Assembly (NCBI GenBank): GCA_965198675.1
Contig: OZ240666.1
Span: forward strand, 2,542,001-2,606,000
Source of the DNA: Prochloron sp965198675
Lineage (GTDB): Bacteria > Cyanobacteriota > Cyanobacteriia > Cyanobacteriales > Prochloraceae
DNA length: 64,000 nucleotides
Direction: 5' to 3'
Position numbers and translations under genes: made by a program. The notes under the pieces are model-generated. The model was not told the origin of the DNA and searched no databases. It was given only the letters and a program-made list of their open reading frames with translations. The number at the start of each line of letters is the position of its first letter. The first letter of the stretch is position 1. This document shows positions 52,079 through 60,581 of this stretch, in pieces.

Positions 52079-53923
52079 TCATGCTCTGGGATATTTTATC
52101 ATGATAACCACCGCTACCCCCTGCTGAATATCAAAAACATTTTCGTCAGGGTAACCATTAGGGGACACCTCCTTTTTCTTACTGTTACCGTGCAAATCTA
52201 GCAGATAGATTTCATCAAAGGTTTTATCCAAACTCTGACGCATTCCCCGAAAAGTGGGGTTATCCAAATAGCCATGATTGGTAACAAAAGCGAGAATACC
52301 ACAACCGGTACTCTCGATGCGCCATTGTCCAAAGCGAATAAATTTCACATAGTCATCTTGTAACCACTTGGGATTTTTTTCTCCTCAAGGTTTACCATCC
52401 ACATAGTGATAATCCTGCACTAACCCTGTGATCCACTCACTTTCATTGGCGGAATGTCCAGAATAGGGAGGATTGCCCAATATTACCATGACAGGGGTAT
52501 CTCGTTTAATTTCCGAGGCTTCGTTGGCTTCAGCCGCCACATATTGCCCAAACAAAATCTCGGACTTTTTCATCGCCTCATCTAGAGTATTGGTTAAATA
52601 GATGCCCAATCGTTGTTTATTGGTAAACTGATAGCCCAATTCTTGCAATTGCCAACCCAATTTGAGATGAGCCACACTATAGGGTGCCATCAATAACTCA
52701 AAACCAAACAAGCGATGCAGCAAATTATCCCCTACATAGCTATCCCACTGGTGCGCCATACCAACTTCTTCCAAATTGCGGTAAATTTGCTTCACCACCT
52801 CATATAAAAAGGTTCCCGTTCCCGTTGCTGGATCCAGAATTTGTACCCGGGCTGCTTGTGTTCTTGGATCCTTCGCAGTATCAGCCAAACCCAAAGGTAA
52901 ATCAAAACGGTTTTTGAGAATTTCATCCACAGAACGCACTATAAAAGACACCACCGGTTCTGGTGTGTAATAAACCCCTCGACTCTTGCGCAGCTTGGCA
53001 TTGTACGCCCCTAGAAACGTCTCGTAGAAATGTACCACTGGATCTTCCGTTCGAGTGCGTCGCCCAAAATTTTCCAGAATACTGCCCATATTTACTTGAG
53101 ACAGTAATTGCACCAGGTCATCCAGCGCCCAATTAATGGGGGTACATGCATCCGTTTCCACGATGGTATTAAACAACCGCTTCAAAAAGGGATTGGATGC
53201 GGTCATATAGGTGCCTGCTGTGCGTCTCCTAAAGGCTTCCCCATCAGGATTTTGAGCATGACCCACCCTGGCTGCAAACAGCCCATAGGAAATAGTTTGG
53301 GCGTACATATCCCCAAAATCAGAATCATTCAAAGTTGGGTGCAACACCTCCCTAAACCCCTGTTTCAATTGCTGCAACTCCCCACTTTTCTCTTCTAACT
53401 CTAGGGCAGTTGTGACTGCTAAGAGAATTGCCTTTGTCAACCGTGCCATTTGTTGGGCTAAATCTTCAGGATTGCTAATCATCTCCCCTGTATAGTTGAG
53501 AAATTGCTCCAGAAGTACAGCAGTTTTATCCCTATCTTTTAACTGAAGCTTTTCCCCGTTTCTTGTCGCCAAAACCTCCTTGAGTCTACGCTCCCCGTTA
53601 ACATACCAGCGAAACTCCAAATAATTAGTCAACACCAGATTGGGAAATGCCTCTAGATAGCGTTTTAGCTGCTCAGTCTTTTCAACCTGATCCAAATCTA
53701 GCTGGATATCTTTTGCTTCCACATAACCCACCAGTAAATCGCGACGTTTGACCGTAAAGTCGGGAATTCCTGCCTTGTTGCCTTTTTCTTCAATCACCGC
53801 ATCAATTCCGTTAGTGGAATCATCCAGCAAATCTTTTAATGCGGGGTAATGACTGCGTTCGCTCCCTTTTGGGAGGTTTTTTTCAATGGACTGGAGGTAA
53901 GCTTCAAAGGTGATAGATGACAT
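52079..53923 (-). pseudogene. N-terminal nuclease-methyltransferase part of the ISP/IIG-like gene, with TGA
   Basis: From MSSITFEAYLQSIEKN at 53923: PD-(D/E)xK nuclease GIPDFTV (PD 54-55) and EAK (69-71); helical middle; N6-adenine methyltransferase motif I LDPATGTGTF (363-372) and motif IV NPPY (484-487). TGA at 52387-52385 follows DGKP; the same frame continues GEKNPKWLQDDYVKFIRFG to FDIQQGVAVVIMIK, where the VapBC-type duplication begins. The C-terminal part is at 49282-50559. Helicase-less ISP-type enzymes cut and methylate with one polypeptide; this one is split and cannot act as a single chain. Confidence 0.88.
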
Positions 53924-53967
53924 TTAATTAATTAGTTAGTGTGTATACAAGCACTCGTGACATGGAT

Positions 53968-54003
53968 TTACTGAATAGGGAAACCAGGAATAAGTCCATC
54001 AAT
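53968..54003 (-). pseudogene. Last 11 codons of another restriction-gene copy
   Basis: Reads IDGLIPGFPIQ and stop, against IDRLIPGFPIE at 49282. It lies between the second HicB-like gene and the start of the restriction gene. Confidence 0.7.
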
Positions 54004-54005
54004 GC

Positions 54006-54233
54006 TTACCCAACAGCCACCTCCAATCTGGTCACAAATAATTCCCTCTGTAAGCGGTTCTGTATTTCTGAAGAATCTGCTACTTCAAAAAATAATTGAA
54101 CAGCTTCAATTAAATTATTTTTGGCTTCCTCTACAGAATTACCTTGACTGGCAATGTCCAGTTCTGGACACAAGGAGACATAACCATCCCCTTCACTCTC
54201 AATAATGGCAGTAAATTGCTGCACTCCTTTCAT
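54006..54233 (-). CDS. HicB-like antitoxin, second copy
   Basis: 75 residues: FTAIIESEGDGYVSLCPELD and ASQGNSVEEAKNNLIEAVQLFF, the HicB fold. No HicA gene beside it. 34% or so identity by eye to the copy at 49250, so not a recent duplicate. It sits 83 bp upstream of the restriction gene and could be co-transcribed with it. Confidence 0.8.
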   Translation of the reverse strand: MKGVQQFTAIIESEGDGYVSLCPELDIASQGNSVEEAKNNLIEAVQLFFEVADSSEIQNRLQRELFVTRLEVAVG

Positions 54234-54429
54234 GCTACTTCCTCCTTGGGATATTTAATCATCAAACAAAAGGTCACAATTGAATATCTTAAATCATTTG
54301 TAAAAGCCTTAACGGATCCCCCTCGGCCCCCGGGAGAAAGGGAGGAGCGAATCATGATAGATTGCTATAGTGTAATACTTATACACTTAATAAGCAATAA
54401 GTTTAACAAAACTTTACCTAGGTTTGCGT

Positions 54430-54545
54430 CCCTACAACTGGTAACTGCCTGACTGCCCCGGTTGGCATGAGCAGGACTGATAACTGGTAACTGGTAACTG
54501 GTTACTGGTAACTGGTTACTGGTAACTGGTTACTGCTAACTGGTT
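54430..54545. repeat. Heptamer tract with the 30-nt-type palindrome
   Basis: ACTGCCTGACTGCCCCGG ... GCATGAGCAGGACTG followed by about ten GTAACTG/GTTACTG heptamers. It runs into the 3' end of the phosphopantetheinyl transferase gene. 54234-54429 has no gene. Confidence 0.75.
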
Positions 54546-55238
54546 ACTGCTAACTGCTAAAGTAGCTATATAATCCTGAGAGAGAGGAATATTTAATAAA
54601 GACCAATTAGCAGCAGTTTGAGAATAATTCTCAATACTGAGTAGTTCTATTTCTTCCTCGGTTAAAAAGCTAACTTCAATTGAGTCTATTGAACCTGCTA
54701 ATCCAGAGCCAACGGCTTTTAAATAAGCTTCTTTAGCAGTCCAACAGCGGAAAAATGCTTTTTGCTTTTCTGGTTCAACCAGCTCTTTAATGATAGCATA
54801 TTCTCTAGGAGTAAAGAACCGTTGAGCGATTCCTTCTATATCTTTTCTAGGACTCAGGTATTCTACGTCAATACCCAAGAGGTGACCACGAGTAAATCCG
54901 TATAAAACTAATCCTTCAGAGTGAGATAAGTTAAATTGCAGTTTATGACGACTGAAATCCCCTCCTAATCTGGGTTTCCCCCTCTTATTATACTCAAATT
55001 GCAATGTAACAGGGTCAGTGTTTAAATAGCTAGCTAAGATAGTTCTCAGGGTACCGCGACCCACAATAAAACGCTCTTTGTGCTGCTGAAAATAGAAGCG
55101 GTTTGCCCTCTCTATCTCGTCTGTTGAGAGAGTGAGGGCCAGTTTTTCCACTCTTTCTCTTGATAAGTCCAGATTACCACGCCAAACATGAATTTCATCT
55201 GGACCTAAAACTAATTTTTGCGGTGGCTCTTCCCACAT
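54516..55238 (-). CDS. 4'-phosphopantetheinyl transferase (Sfp/HetI type)
   Basis: 240 residues. It moves phosphopantetheine from CoA to carrier proteins of fatty acid, polyketide or non-ribosomal peptide enzymes. Magnesium site GIDVEYL and WTAKEAYLKAVGSGL; KPRLGGDFSRHKLQFNLSHSEG is the N-terminal-half motif. The last about 13 residues (SSNQLAVTSYQ) are coded by heptamer repeats. Start at 55238 gives the usual length. Confidence 0.92.
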   Translation of the reverse strand: MWEEPPQKLVLGPDEIHVWRGNLDLSRERVEKLALTLSTDEIERANRFYFQQHKERFIVGRGTLRTILASYLNTDPVTLQFEYNKRGKPRLGGDFSRHKLQFNLSHSEGLVLYGFTRGHLLGIDVEYLSPRKDIEGIAQRFFTPREYAIIKELVEPEKQKAFFRCWTAKEAYLKAVGSGLAGSIDSIEVSFLTEEEIELLSIENYSQTAANWSLLNIPLSQDYIATLAVSSNQLAVTSYQ

Positions 55239-55247
55239 GTGTTAAAA

Positions 55248-56573
55248 TTAGATACACAAACGCTGATATATTTCATCCAGATGTTGCAAGTGATGTTGGG
55301 GGTCAAAACAGGATTCAATCTCAGGGTCGGATAAATATTGTTTCACCGCAGTATCTTGGCTAATCAAACCATGAAAATCACCTTGGGGTTTGTTCCAAGC
55401 TTCATGAGCACATCTTTGCACGATCGCATATGCATCTTCCCGACTCATGCCTTTTTCCACTAAGGTTAATAACACCCGCTGGCTAAAGATGACTCCCCCG
55501 TAAATATTCATATTCCGCTTCATGTTCTCCGGGTAGACCTGGAGGTGCTTCACCACATCTGTTAATTCTTTTAACATGAAATGGATGATAATGCAGGAGT
55601 CGGAGAGAATCACCCGTTCCGCAGAACTGTGGGAGATGTCCCGCTCGTGCCACAGGGCCACGTTTTCCAAGGCAGCTACAGCATGCCCCCGGACAATCCT
55701 GGCCATACCCGTGAGGCGCTCAGAACGGATAGGATTGCGCTTGTGAGGCATAGCGGAAGAGCCTTTTTGTCCTTTGGCGAAGAATTCTTCCACTTCCAGA
55801 ACATCTGTCCGTTGGAGATTGCGGATTTCCACGGCAAAACGTTCTATAGATGCCCCTAGGAGGGCTAATTGACTGATAAAATCACCATGGCGATCGCGAG
55901 AGATAATTTGGGTGGAGGCAGTATCCGGTTCTAGTCCTAGTTTTTGGGTGGCGATGGCTTCTATCCTGGGGTCTACATTAGCATAGGTTCCCACAGCACC
56001 GGAAATCTTCCCCACACCAATGTCGCCACGGAGTCGAACTAGGCGATTGCGGTGACGCAAAACCTCCGCCAACCAACCCGCTAGCTTGAAGCCAAAAGTA
56101 ATCGGTTCAGCATGAATACCGTGGGAACGCCCTACCATTACTGTATAACGATGTTGCTGGGCTTGATATCTGATGGCTTGGGTTAGATCTTCGATTTGGG
56201 CTAAAATCAAGCTGAGACTGGCTACCAGTTGTAGTGCTAACCCGGTGTCCAAAACGTCAGAACTTGTCAGCCCTAAGTGAATATATCTCCCTGCTTCACC
56301 AACGTACTCGTTTACATTAGTGAGAAAGGCGATCATGTCATGGCGAACTTCTGCTTCAATTTCCAAAACCCGTGCTGGGTTAAATTTGGCTTTGGCTTTG
56401 ATTTCCTCTACTGCTGCTTTAGAGATATAACCTAGTTCAGCTTGGGCCTCGCAGACGGCAATTTCTACTTGCAGCCAGGTTTTCATCTTATAGGTGTCAG
56501 TCCAGAGTTCGCCCATTTCGGGCAGGGTATAGCGTTTCAGCAAGATTTCAGTGGCAGAATCCAACTTCCCCAT
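55248..56573 (-). CDS. purB: Adenylosuccinate lyase
   Basis: 441 residues from MGKLDSATEILLKRYTLPEM at 56573; the longer frame reads through repeats. Fumarase/aspartase superfamily: GRSHGIHAEPITFG, TSSDVLDTGLALQL and the signature SSAMPHKRNPIRSE with the catalytic serine. Acts twice in purine synthesis (SAICAR and adenylosuccinate cleavage). The stop is 9 bp from the phosphopantetheinyl transferase start. Confidence 0.96.
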   Translation of the reverse strand: MGKLDSATEILLKRYTLPEMGELWTDTYKMKTWLQVEIAVCEAQAELGYISKAAVEEIKAKAKFNPARVLEIEAEVRHDMIAFLTNVNEYVGEAGRYIHLGLTSSDVLDTGLALQLVASLSLILAQIEDLTQAIRYQAQQHRYTVMVGRSHGIHAEPITFGFKLAGWLAEVLRHRNRLVRLRGDIGVGKISGAVGTYANVDPRIEAIATQKLGLEPDTASTQIISRDRHGDFISQLALLGASIERFAVEIRNLQRTDVLEVEEFFAKGQKGSSAMPHKRNPIRSERLTGMARIVRGHAVAALENVALWHERDISHSSAERVILSDSCIIIHFMLKELTDVVKHLQVYPENMKRNMNIYGGVIFSQRVLLTLVEKGMSREDAYAIVQRCAHEAWNKPQGDFHGLISQDTAVKQYLSDPEIESCFDPQHHLQHLDEIYQRLCI

Positions 56574-57486
56574 TATATAGGAGTTTCGCGCTGCATGCGC
56601 TGCATGCGCAAAGGTGTAGGGTGGGCATCGCCCACCACATAGTGCGTAGGGTGGGCAATTGGGACAACATTTGATATCCTTTATCAAAGGTGGATTTTTT
56701 GTTGCCCACTATCCCTGTTGCTTAAGCTTAGTTATTTATTACATAACATCAATACTTTAACCAAGTAATAATGTTATTTGTATTGGTTTTGCTCCCTTTG
56801 CTATATTAGATAAGAAACCTCTTCGCGCCCTTCCGCCTTTGCGGCTTTGCGGCTTTGCGCGAGACTCTTGTTACTGAACAAAAAGAACCACTTCCTCCTC
56901 CTCCTCCAAAACCAACACCCGCGAATGAATTGCGGGCTCATAGGTGAAACCCCTACAGGGTTTGGTAGGCGCTCGCCTCGTATAAAGGTTGATAAAAATA
57001 TCGCGCAAAGACGCAAAGGCGCAAAGAATTTAAACCCTTATAAGACTGCACCTATCCCATCATCTACAATATAATTCATAAAATCAAAATTGTCAACCCT
57101 TTTTTGCAATTTATCCGCTCCCGCCAAAGGTGGTTTAAAAACACATTCACTAAAACTACCAAAAAAACCCTATATATATGAGCGCCATCTTCTCCCATTA
57201 TAACAGTAACACGTCAATTGCTTTTTTGTCAACCCCTTTTCTCAAACCACCCGCCCGCGAATTAATTGCTGGCTCATACATGAAACCCCCGCTATTGATT
57301 AATGCCGGGGGTTGAAATATTACCAAATTATCCCTGTTGTGGGGAATATTAGGAAAAGAGTAGGGTAAGTAGCAATTTAATTTATAGCTAATATAAATAA
57401 TTTCAAAAAACAGTATACTATTATATGATAACAACGCCCTTCGCGCCCTTCCCCAGGGCGAGACTATAATCCAAATTATTCCAAGT
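56574..57486. other. Repeat-filled purB-trpS gap
   Basis: No gene seen. Holds GTAGGGTGGGC repeats (56612, 56646), GCGGCTTTGCG and CGCAAAGACGCAAAGGCGCA repeats (56830, 57003), a roughly 40-bp direct repeat around GGGCTCATAGGTGAAACCCC and GGCTCATACATGAAACCCC (56918-56960, 57247-57290) and a palindrome CCCCCGCT ... GCCGGGGG at 57286-57317. Confidence 0.6.
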
Positions 57487-57516
57487 TTGACACATTTCAT
57501 CAGACTATGTTAAAAT
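57487..57516 (+). promoter_or_regulatory. Sigma-70-type promoter for trpS
   Basis: TTGACA (57487-57492), 18-bp spacer, TAAAAT (57511-57516). A ribosome site AAGGAG at 57538-57543 lies 4 bases before ATG 57548. Confidence 0.6.
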
Positions 57517-57547
57517 AGAAACGAGAAAGACAAGAAAAAGGAGATAA

Positions 57548-58582
57548 ATGAGTAAAAAGCGCATCCTATCTGGGGTACAGCCCACGGGAAACTTACATTT
57601 AGGGAACTATTTGGGAGCAATTCGCAATTGGGTGAAAGGGCAGGAAGACTACGAAAACTTCTTCTGTGTTGTAGATTTGCACGCCATTACAGTACCCCAT
57701 AACCCAGCAACCCTGGCGGAAGATACCTATAGTATAGCAGCCCTCTATCTGGCTTGCGGCATTGATTTAAAACATGCTACCATTTTCGTCCAATCCCATG
57801 TTTCTGCCCACAGCGAATTAGCATGGCTGCTGAACTGTATCACCCCTCTCAACTGGTTGGAAAGGATGATTCAGTTTAAAGAAAAAGCTCTCAAACAAGG
57901 AGAAAATGTCAGTACAGGATTACTAGATTACCCTGTATTGATGGCAGCGGATATTTTACTCTATAATGCGGATAAGGTACCGGTGGGGGAAGACCAAAAA
58001 CAACATTTAGAACTGACTCGGGATATTGCAGCAAGGTTCAACGATAAGTTTGGGAAGAAAAAGCAACCTGTACTCAAGGTTCCCGAACCCTTAATTTCCC
58101 AGTCAGGTGCCCGAATCATGAGTTTGACGGACGGAACGAAGAAAATGTCTAAGTCAGACCCCTCCCAAATGAGTCGCATTAATCTCTTGGACTCCCCCGA
58201 TATTATCGCCAAAAAGATTAAGCGCTGCAAAACAGACCAAGTGCGAGGTTTGACCTTTGACCAAGACTCCAGACCAGAATGCAATAACCTCCTCTACCTC
58301 TATACTATCCTTTCTGGCAAAGGAAAAGAAGAGGTTGCAGCAGAATGTGCCGAAATGGGTTGGGGACAATTTAAACCTCTCTTAACAGAGGTTACAATAG
58401 GGGCGCTTAAGCCCATTCAGAACAAATATAAGGCTATAAGGTCTGAAAAGGGTTATTTAGACTCAGTTTTAGCAGAAGGTCGTCAAAAAGCAGAAGCGGT
58501 AGCCCAGGAAACTCTTGGTAAAGTTAAAAATGCTTTGGGTTATTTGGAGGTTTCACCCAGAGGAGCAGAGGAACAGAGGTAA
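57548..58582 (+). CDS. trpS: Tryptophanyl-tRNA synthetase
   Basis: 344 residues. Class I synthetase: HIGH-type motif PTGNLHLGNYLGAI (12-25), LDYPVLMAADILLYNAD, VPVGEDQKQHLELTRDIA and KMSKS motif KKMSKSDPS. Complete. Its stop overlaps the next start (TAATG). Confidence 0.98.
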   Translation: MSKKRILSGVQPTGNLHLGNYLGAIRNWVKGQEDYENFFCVVDLHAITVPHNPATLAEDTYSIAALYLACGIDLKHATIFVQSHVSAHSELAWLLNCITPLNWLERMIQFKEKALKQGENVSTGLLDYPVLMAADILLYNADKVPVGEDQKQHLELTRDIAARFNDKFGKKKQPVLKVPEPLISQSGARIMSLTDGTKKMSKSDPSQMSRINLLDSPDIIAKKIKRCKTDQVRGLTFDQDSRPECNNLLYLYTILSGKGKEEVAAECAEMGWGQFKPLLTEVTIGALKPIQNKYKAIRSEKGYLDSVLAEGRQKAEAVAQETLGKVKNALGYLEVSPRGAEEQR

Positions 58583-59475
58583 TGTCTAATTTTCGCCTGG
58601 GTGTGCAAAGAAAAGAATTTTTGATTACTGCTGAAGTAGCCCCCCCTAAAGGAGGTAATCCAGCTAGAATGTTAACCATGGCGAAAACTCTCCAGGGAAG
58701 AGTCCATGCAGTTAATGTAACCGACAGCAGTCGAGCAGTGTTGCGCATGTCTTCTTTAGCAGCAGCAGTGATTTTATGGCACCATGGTATAGAACCTATT
58801 TATCAGATTGCTTGTCGCGATCGCAATCGTATCGGTCTCCAAGCTGACCTGATGGGTGCTCACGCTCTGGGTATTCGCAATATCCTAGCTCTAACAGGGG
58901 ATCCAGTCAAAGCAGGAGACTATCCTGACGCTAAACCTGTCTTCGATTTAGAATCGGTGCGACTACTGAAGGTGATTAGTCAACTGAACCAAGGTTTAGA
59001 TTTAAATGGCAAACCCCTCCCTGACGAACCCCTAGACTTGTTTCCAGGTGCTGCTGTGGATCCTCAGTTAAAGAGTTGGTCCGGGTTGCAAAGACGGTTC
59101 GAGCAGAAAGTAGCCGCAGGGGCGCAGTTTTTTCAAAGTCAACTAATTACAGATTTCCATCGCCTGGATAAGTTCATGAACACCCTAGCAGCGGGGGTAG
59201 ATAAACCCATCTTAGCGGGTATTTTCCTCCTCAAATCTGCTAAAAATGCTCATTTTATTAACCGTCATGTACCGGGAGTAAATATCCCCGAACCTATTAT
59301 TGAAAGATTAGCAAAAGCGAAAGAACCCCTTCAGGAAGGGATGAAAATTGCTGCTGAACAAGTATTGTTAGCAAAAGATTTATGTCAAGGAGTTCATCTC
59401 ATGGCAGTTAAACGGGAAGATTTAATTGCTCCCATCCTAGATATGGCAGGTATTTTATCATTTACCAGTAACTAG
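58582..59475 (+). CDS. Methylenetetrahydrofolate reductase family protein
   Basis: 297 residues. TIM-barrel: LITAEVAPPKGGNPARM, VTDSSRAVLRMSSLAAA, YQIACRDRNRIGLQADLMG, NILALTGDP. Makes 5-methyl-THF for methionine synthesis from 5,10-methylene-THF. It follows trpS with a 1-base overlap. Ends TSN from a palindrome-free region; the following gap has a GTGGGCAATGCCCAC repeat at 59526. Confidence 0.9.
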   Translation: MSNFRLGVQRKEFLITAEVAPPKGGNPARMLTMAKTLQGRVHAVNVTDSSRAVLRMSSLAAAVILWHHGIEPIYQIACRDRNRIGLQADLMGAHALGIRNILALTGDPVKAGDYPDAKPVFDLESVRLLKVISQLNQGLDLNGKPLPDEPLDLFPGAAVDPQLKSWSGLQRRFEQKVAAGAQFFQSQLITDFHRLDKFMNTLAAGVDKPILAGIFLLKSAKNAHFINRHVPGVNIPEPIIERLAKAKEPLQEGMKIAAEQVLLAKDLCQGVHLMAVKREDLIAPILDMAGILSFTSN

Positions 59476-59587
59476 TTATGTAATAGTTAACATAATATTT
59501 ATTTTCTTTTTTCTATCAGACTCCAGGTGGGCAATGCCCACCCTACTTTGCGTCTTTGCCCCTTTGCGCGAACCTTCCCTCCTAAAC

Positions 59588-59617
59588 TTGACATAGACTC
59601 AGCAAATCTGCTACACT
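59588..59617 (+). promoter_or_regulatory. Promoter of the VapBC pair
   Basis: TTGACA (59588-59593), 18-bp spacer, TACACT (59612-59617). Confidence 0.55.
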
Positions 59618-59650
59618 AGTAATGTTAGTCAAAAGTAGAGGATGACGAAA

Positions 59651-59890
59651 ATGATTCAGAAAATAATTGAAATTACAGAAAGCCAAGAGCAAGAGCTGAA
59701 GTCCTTAGCTAGTAATCGTGGTTTATCGGAAGAAGAACTTCTCTCCCAGGTCTTGACCCAGTTATTGGCCGCAAAAAGTCATGAACAAAATGTTGCTTTG
59801 GAGCAGTTTATTGCTCGTGCAAGAGAAATATCCGCTCGACATAGTCTACCAGAAGGCTATCGCTTTAATCGTCAGGAACTATACGACTAA
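59651..59890 (+). CDS. Antitoxin of a VapC pair
   Basis: 79 residues from the second of two in-frame ATGs: AGAGG at 59637-59641 abuts the first ATG (59642) but is 9 bases from the second, so 59651 is the better start. Sequence MIQKIIEITESQEQELKSLA, SEEELLSQVLTQLL, SARHSLPEGYRFNRQELYD; a ribbon-helix-like N-terminus and toxin-wrapping tail. Confidence 0.82.
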   Translation: MIQKIIEITESQEQELKSLASNRGLSEEELLSQVLTQLLAAKSHEQNVALEQFIARAREISARHSLPEGYRFNRQELYD

Positions 59891-59907
59891 GATAATTAAA
59901 TCAGTTC

Positions 59908-60366
59908 ATGTCAGGTACTTTTTATCGCTATCTAATCGATACCAATATTCTTGTTTATGCTCATGACTCTAGCTTAATGGTGCAACAAACACGAGCAATT
60001 GAATTGCTCAGTCGTTTACAAGTTAAGGGAAATGCAGCTTTCCCAGCTCAAGTCCTTGCTGAATTTGCTAATGTAGCTTTACGAAAATTAACACCGAGTA
60101 TAGACTTCAATATAATCCTTCAACAAGTCAAGGCTATAGCTCTTAGTTTTACCGTACTTCCACTCACAACAGAGATAGTTATTGAAGCGCTTCTGGCTGT
60201 AGATCAACATTCATTCTCATATTACGATGCCCAGATTTGGGCTGTTGCGAGAATCTACCATATACCGATAGTGTTGAGTGAAGATTTTAATAGTGGAGCG
60301 ACGATTAGAGATGTTACTTTCTTGAATCCCTTTGATACAAGCTTTGATTTAATGACTATTCAATGA
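59908..60366 (+). CDS. VapC-type PIN-domain toxin
   Basis: 152 residues. PIN acids: YLIDTNILVYAHD (D11, D19), E in VLAEFANVAL, SYYDAQIWAVAR and VLSEDFNSG. Intact, 17 bp behind its antitoxin. Confidence 0.92.
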   Translation: MSGTFYRYLIDTNILVYAHDSSLMVQQTRAIELLSRLQVKGNAAFPAQVLAEFANVALRKLTPSIDFNIILQQVKAIALSFTVLPLTTEIVIEALLAVDQHSFSYYDAQIWAVARIYHIPIVLSEDFNSGATIRDVTFLNPFDTSFDLMTIQ

Positions 60367-60418
60367 TGATAGACTGCTATATACTCTTAACTAATCGAAG
60401 GAATAATAGTCCTATTTT

Positions 60419-60547
60419 CGACTAGCCAAAATTATTAATCTCCCAATTGACACCCTACTTTTGAATAAACTAGAAGACTTAGGAGAAGCTTTGTTAGATT
60501 TTAGAGAAGAAGCTGATTTATCCTCCTGGTTCCAATCTCTTGAATAG
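60419..60547 (+). pseudogene. C-terminal fragment of a DUF4351/Rpn-type protein
   Basis: LPIDTLLLNKLEDLGEALLD then FREEADLSSWFQSLE and stop, the typical end of DUF4351 domains found in Rpn/PD-(D/E)xK transposase-like proteins. No start upstream. A GGTGGGCATTGCCCACC palindrome follows. Confidence 0.6.
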
Positions 60548-60581
60548 TAGGGTAGGGTGGGCATTGCCCACCCTACAGCTT

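Noticed and set aside
56847..57074. 75-codon plus-strand frame in the purB-trpS gap
   Set aside because: Composed of dispersed repeats with no family match.
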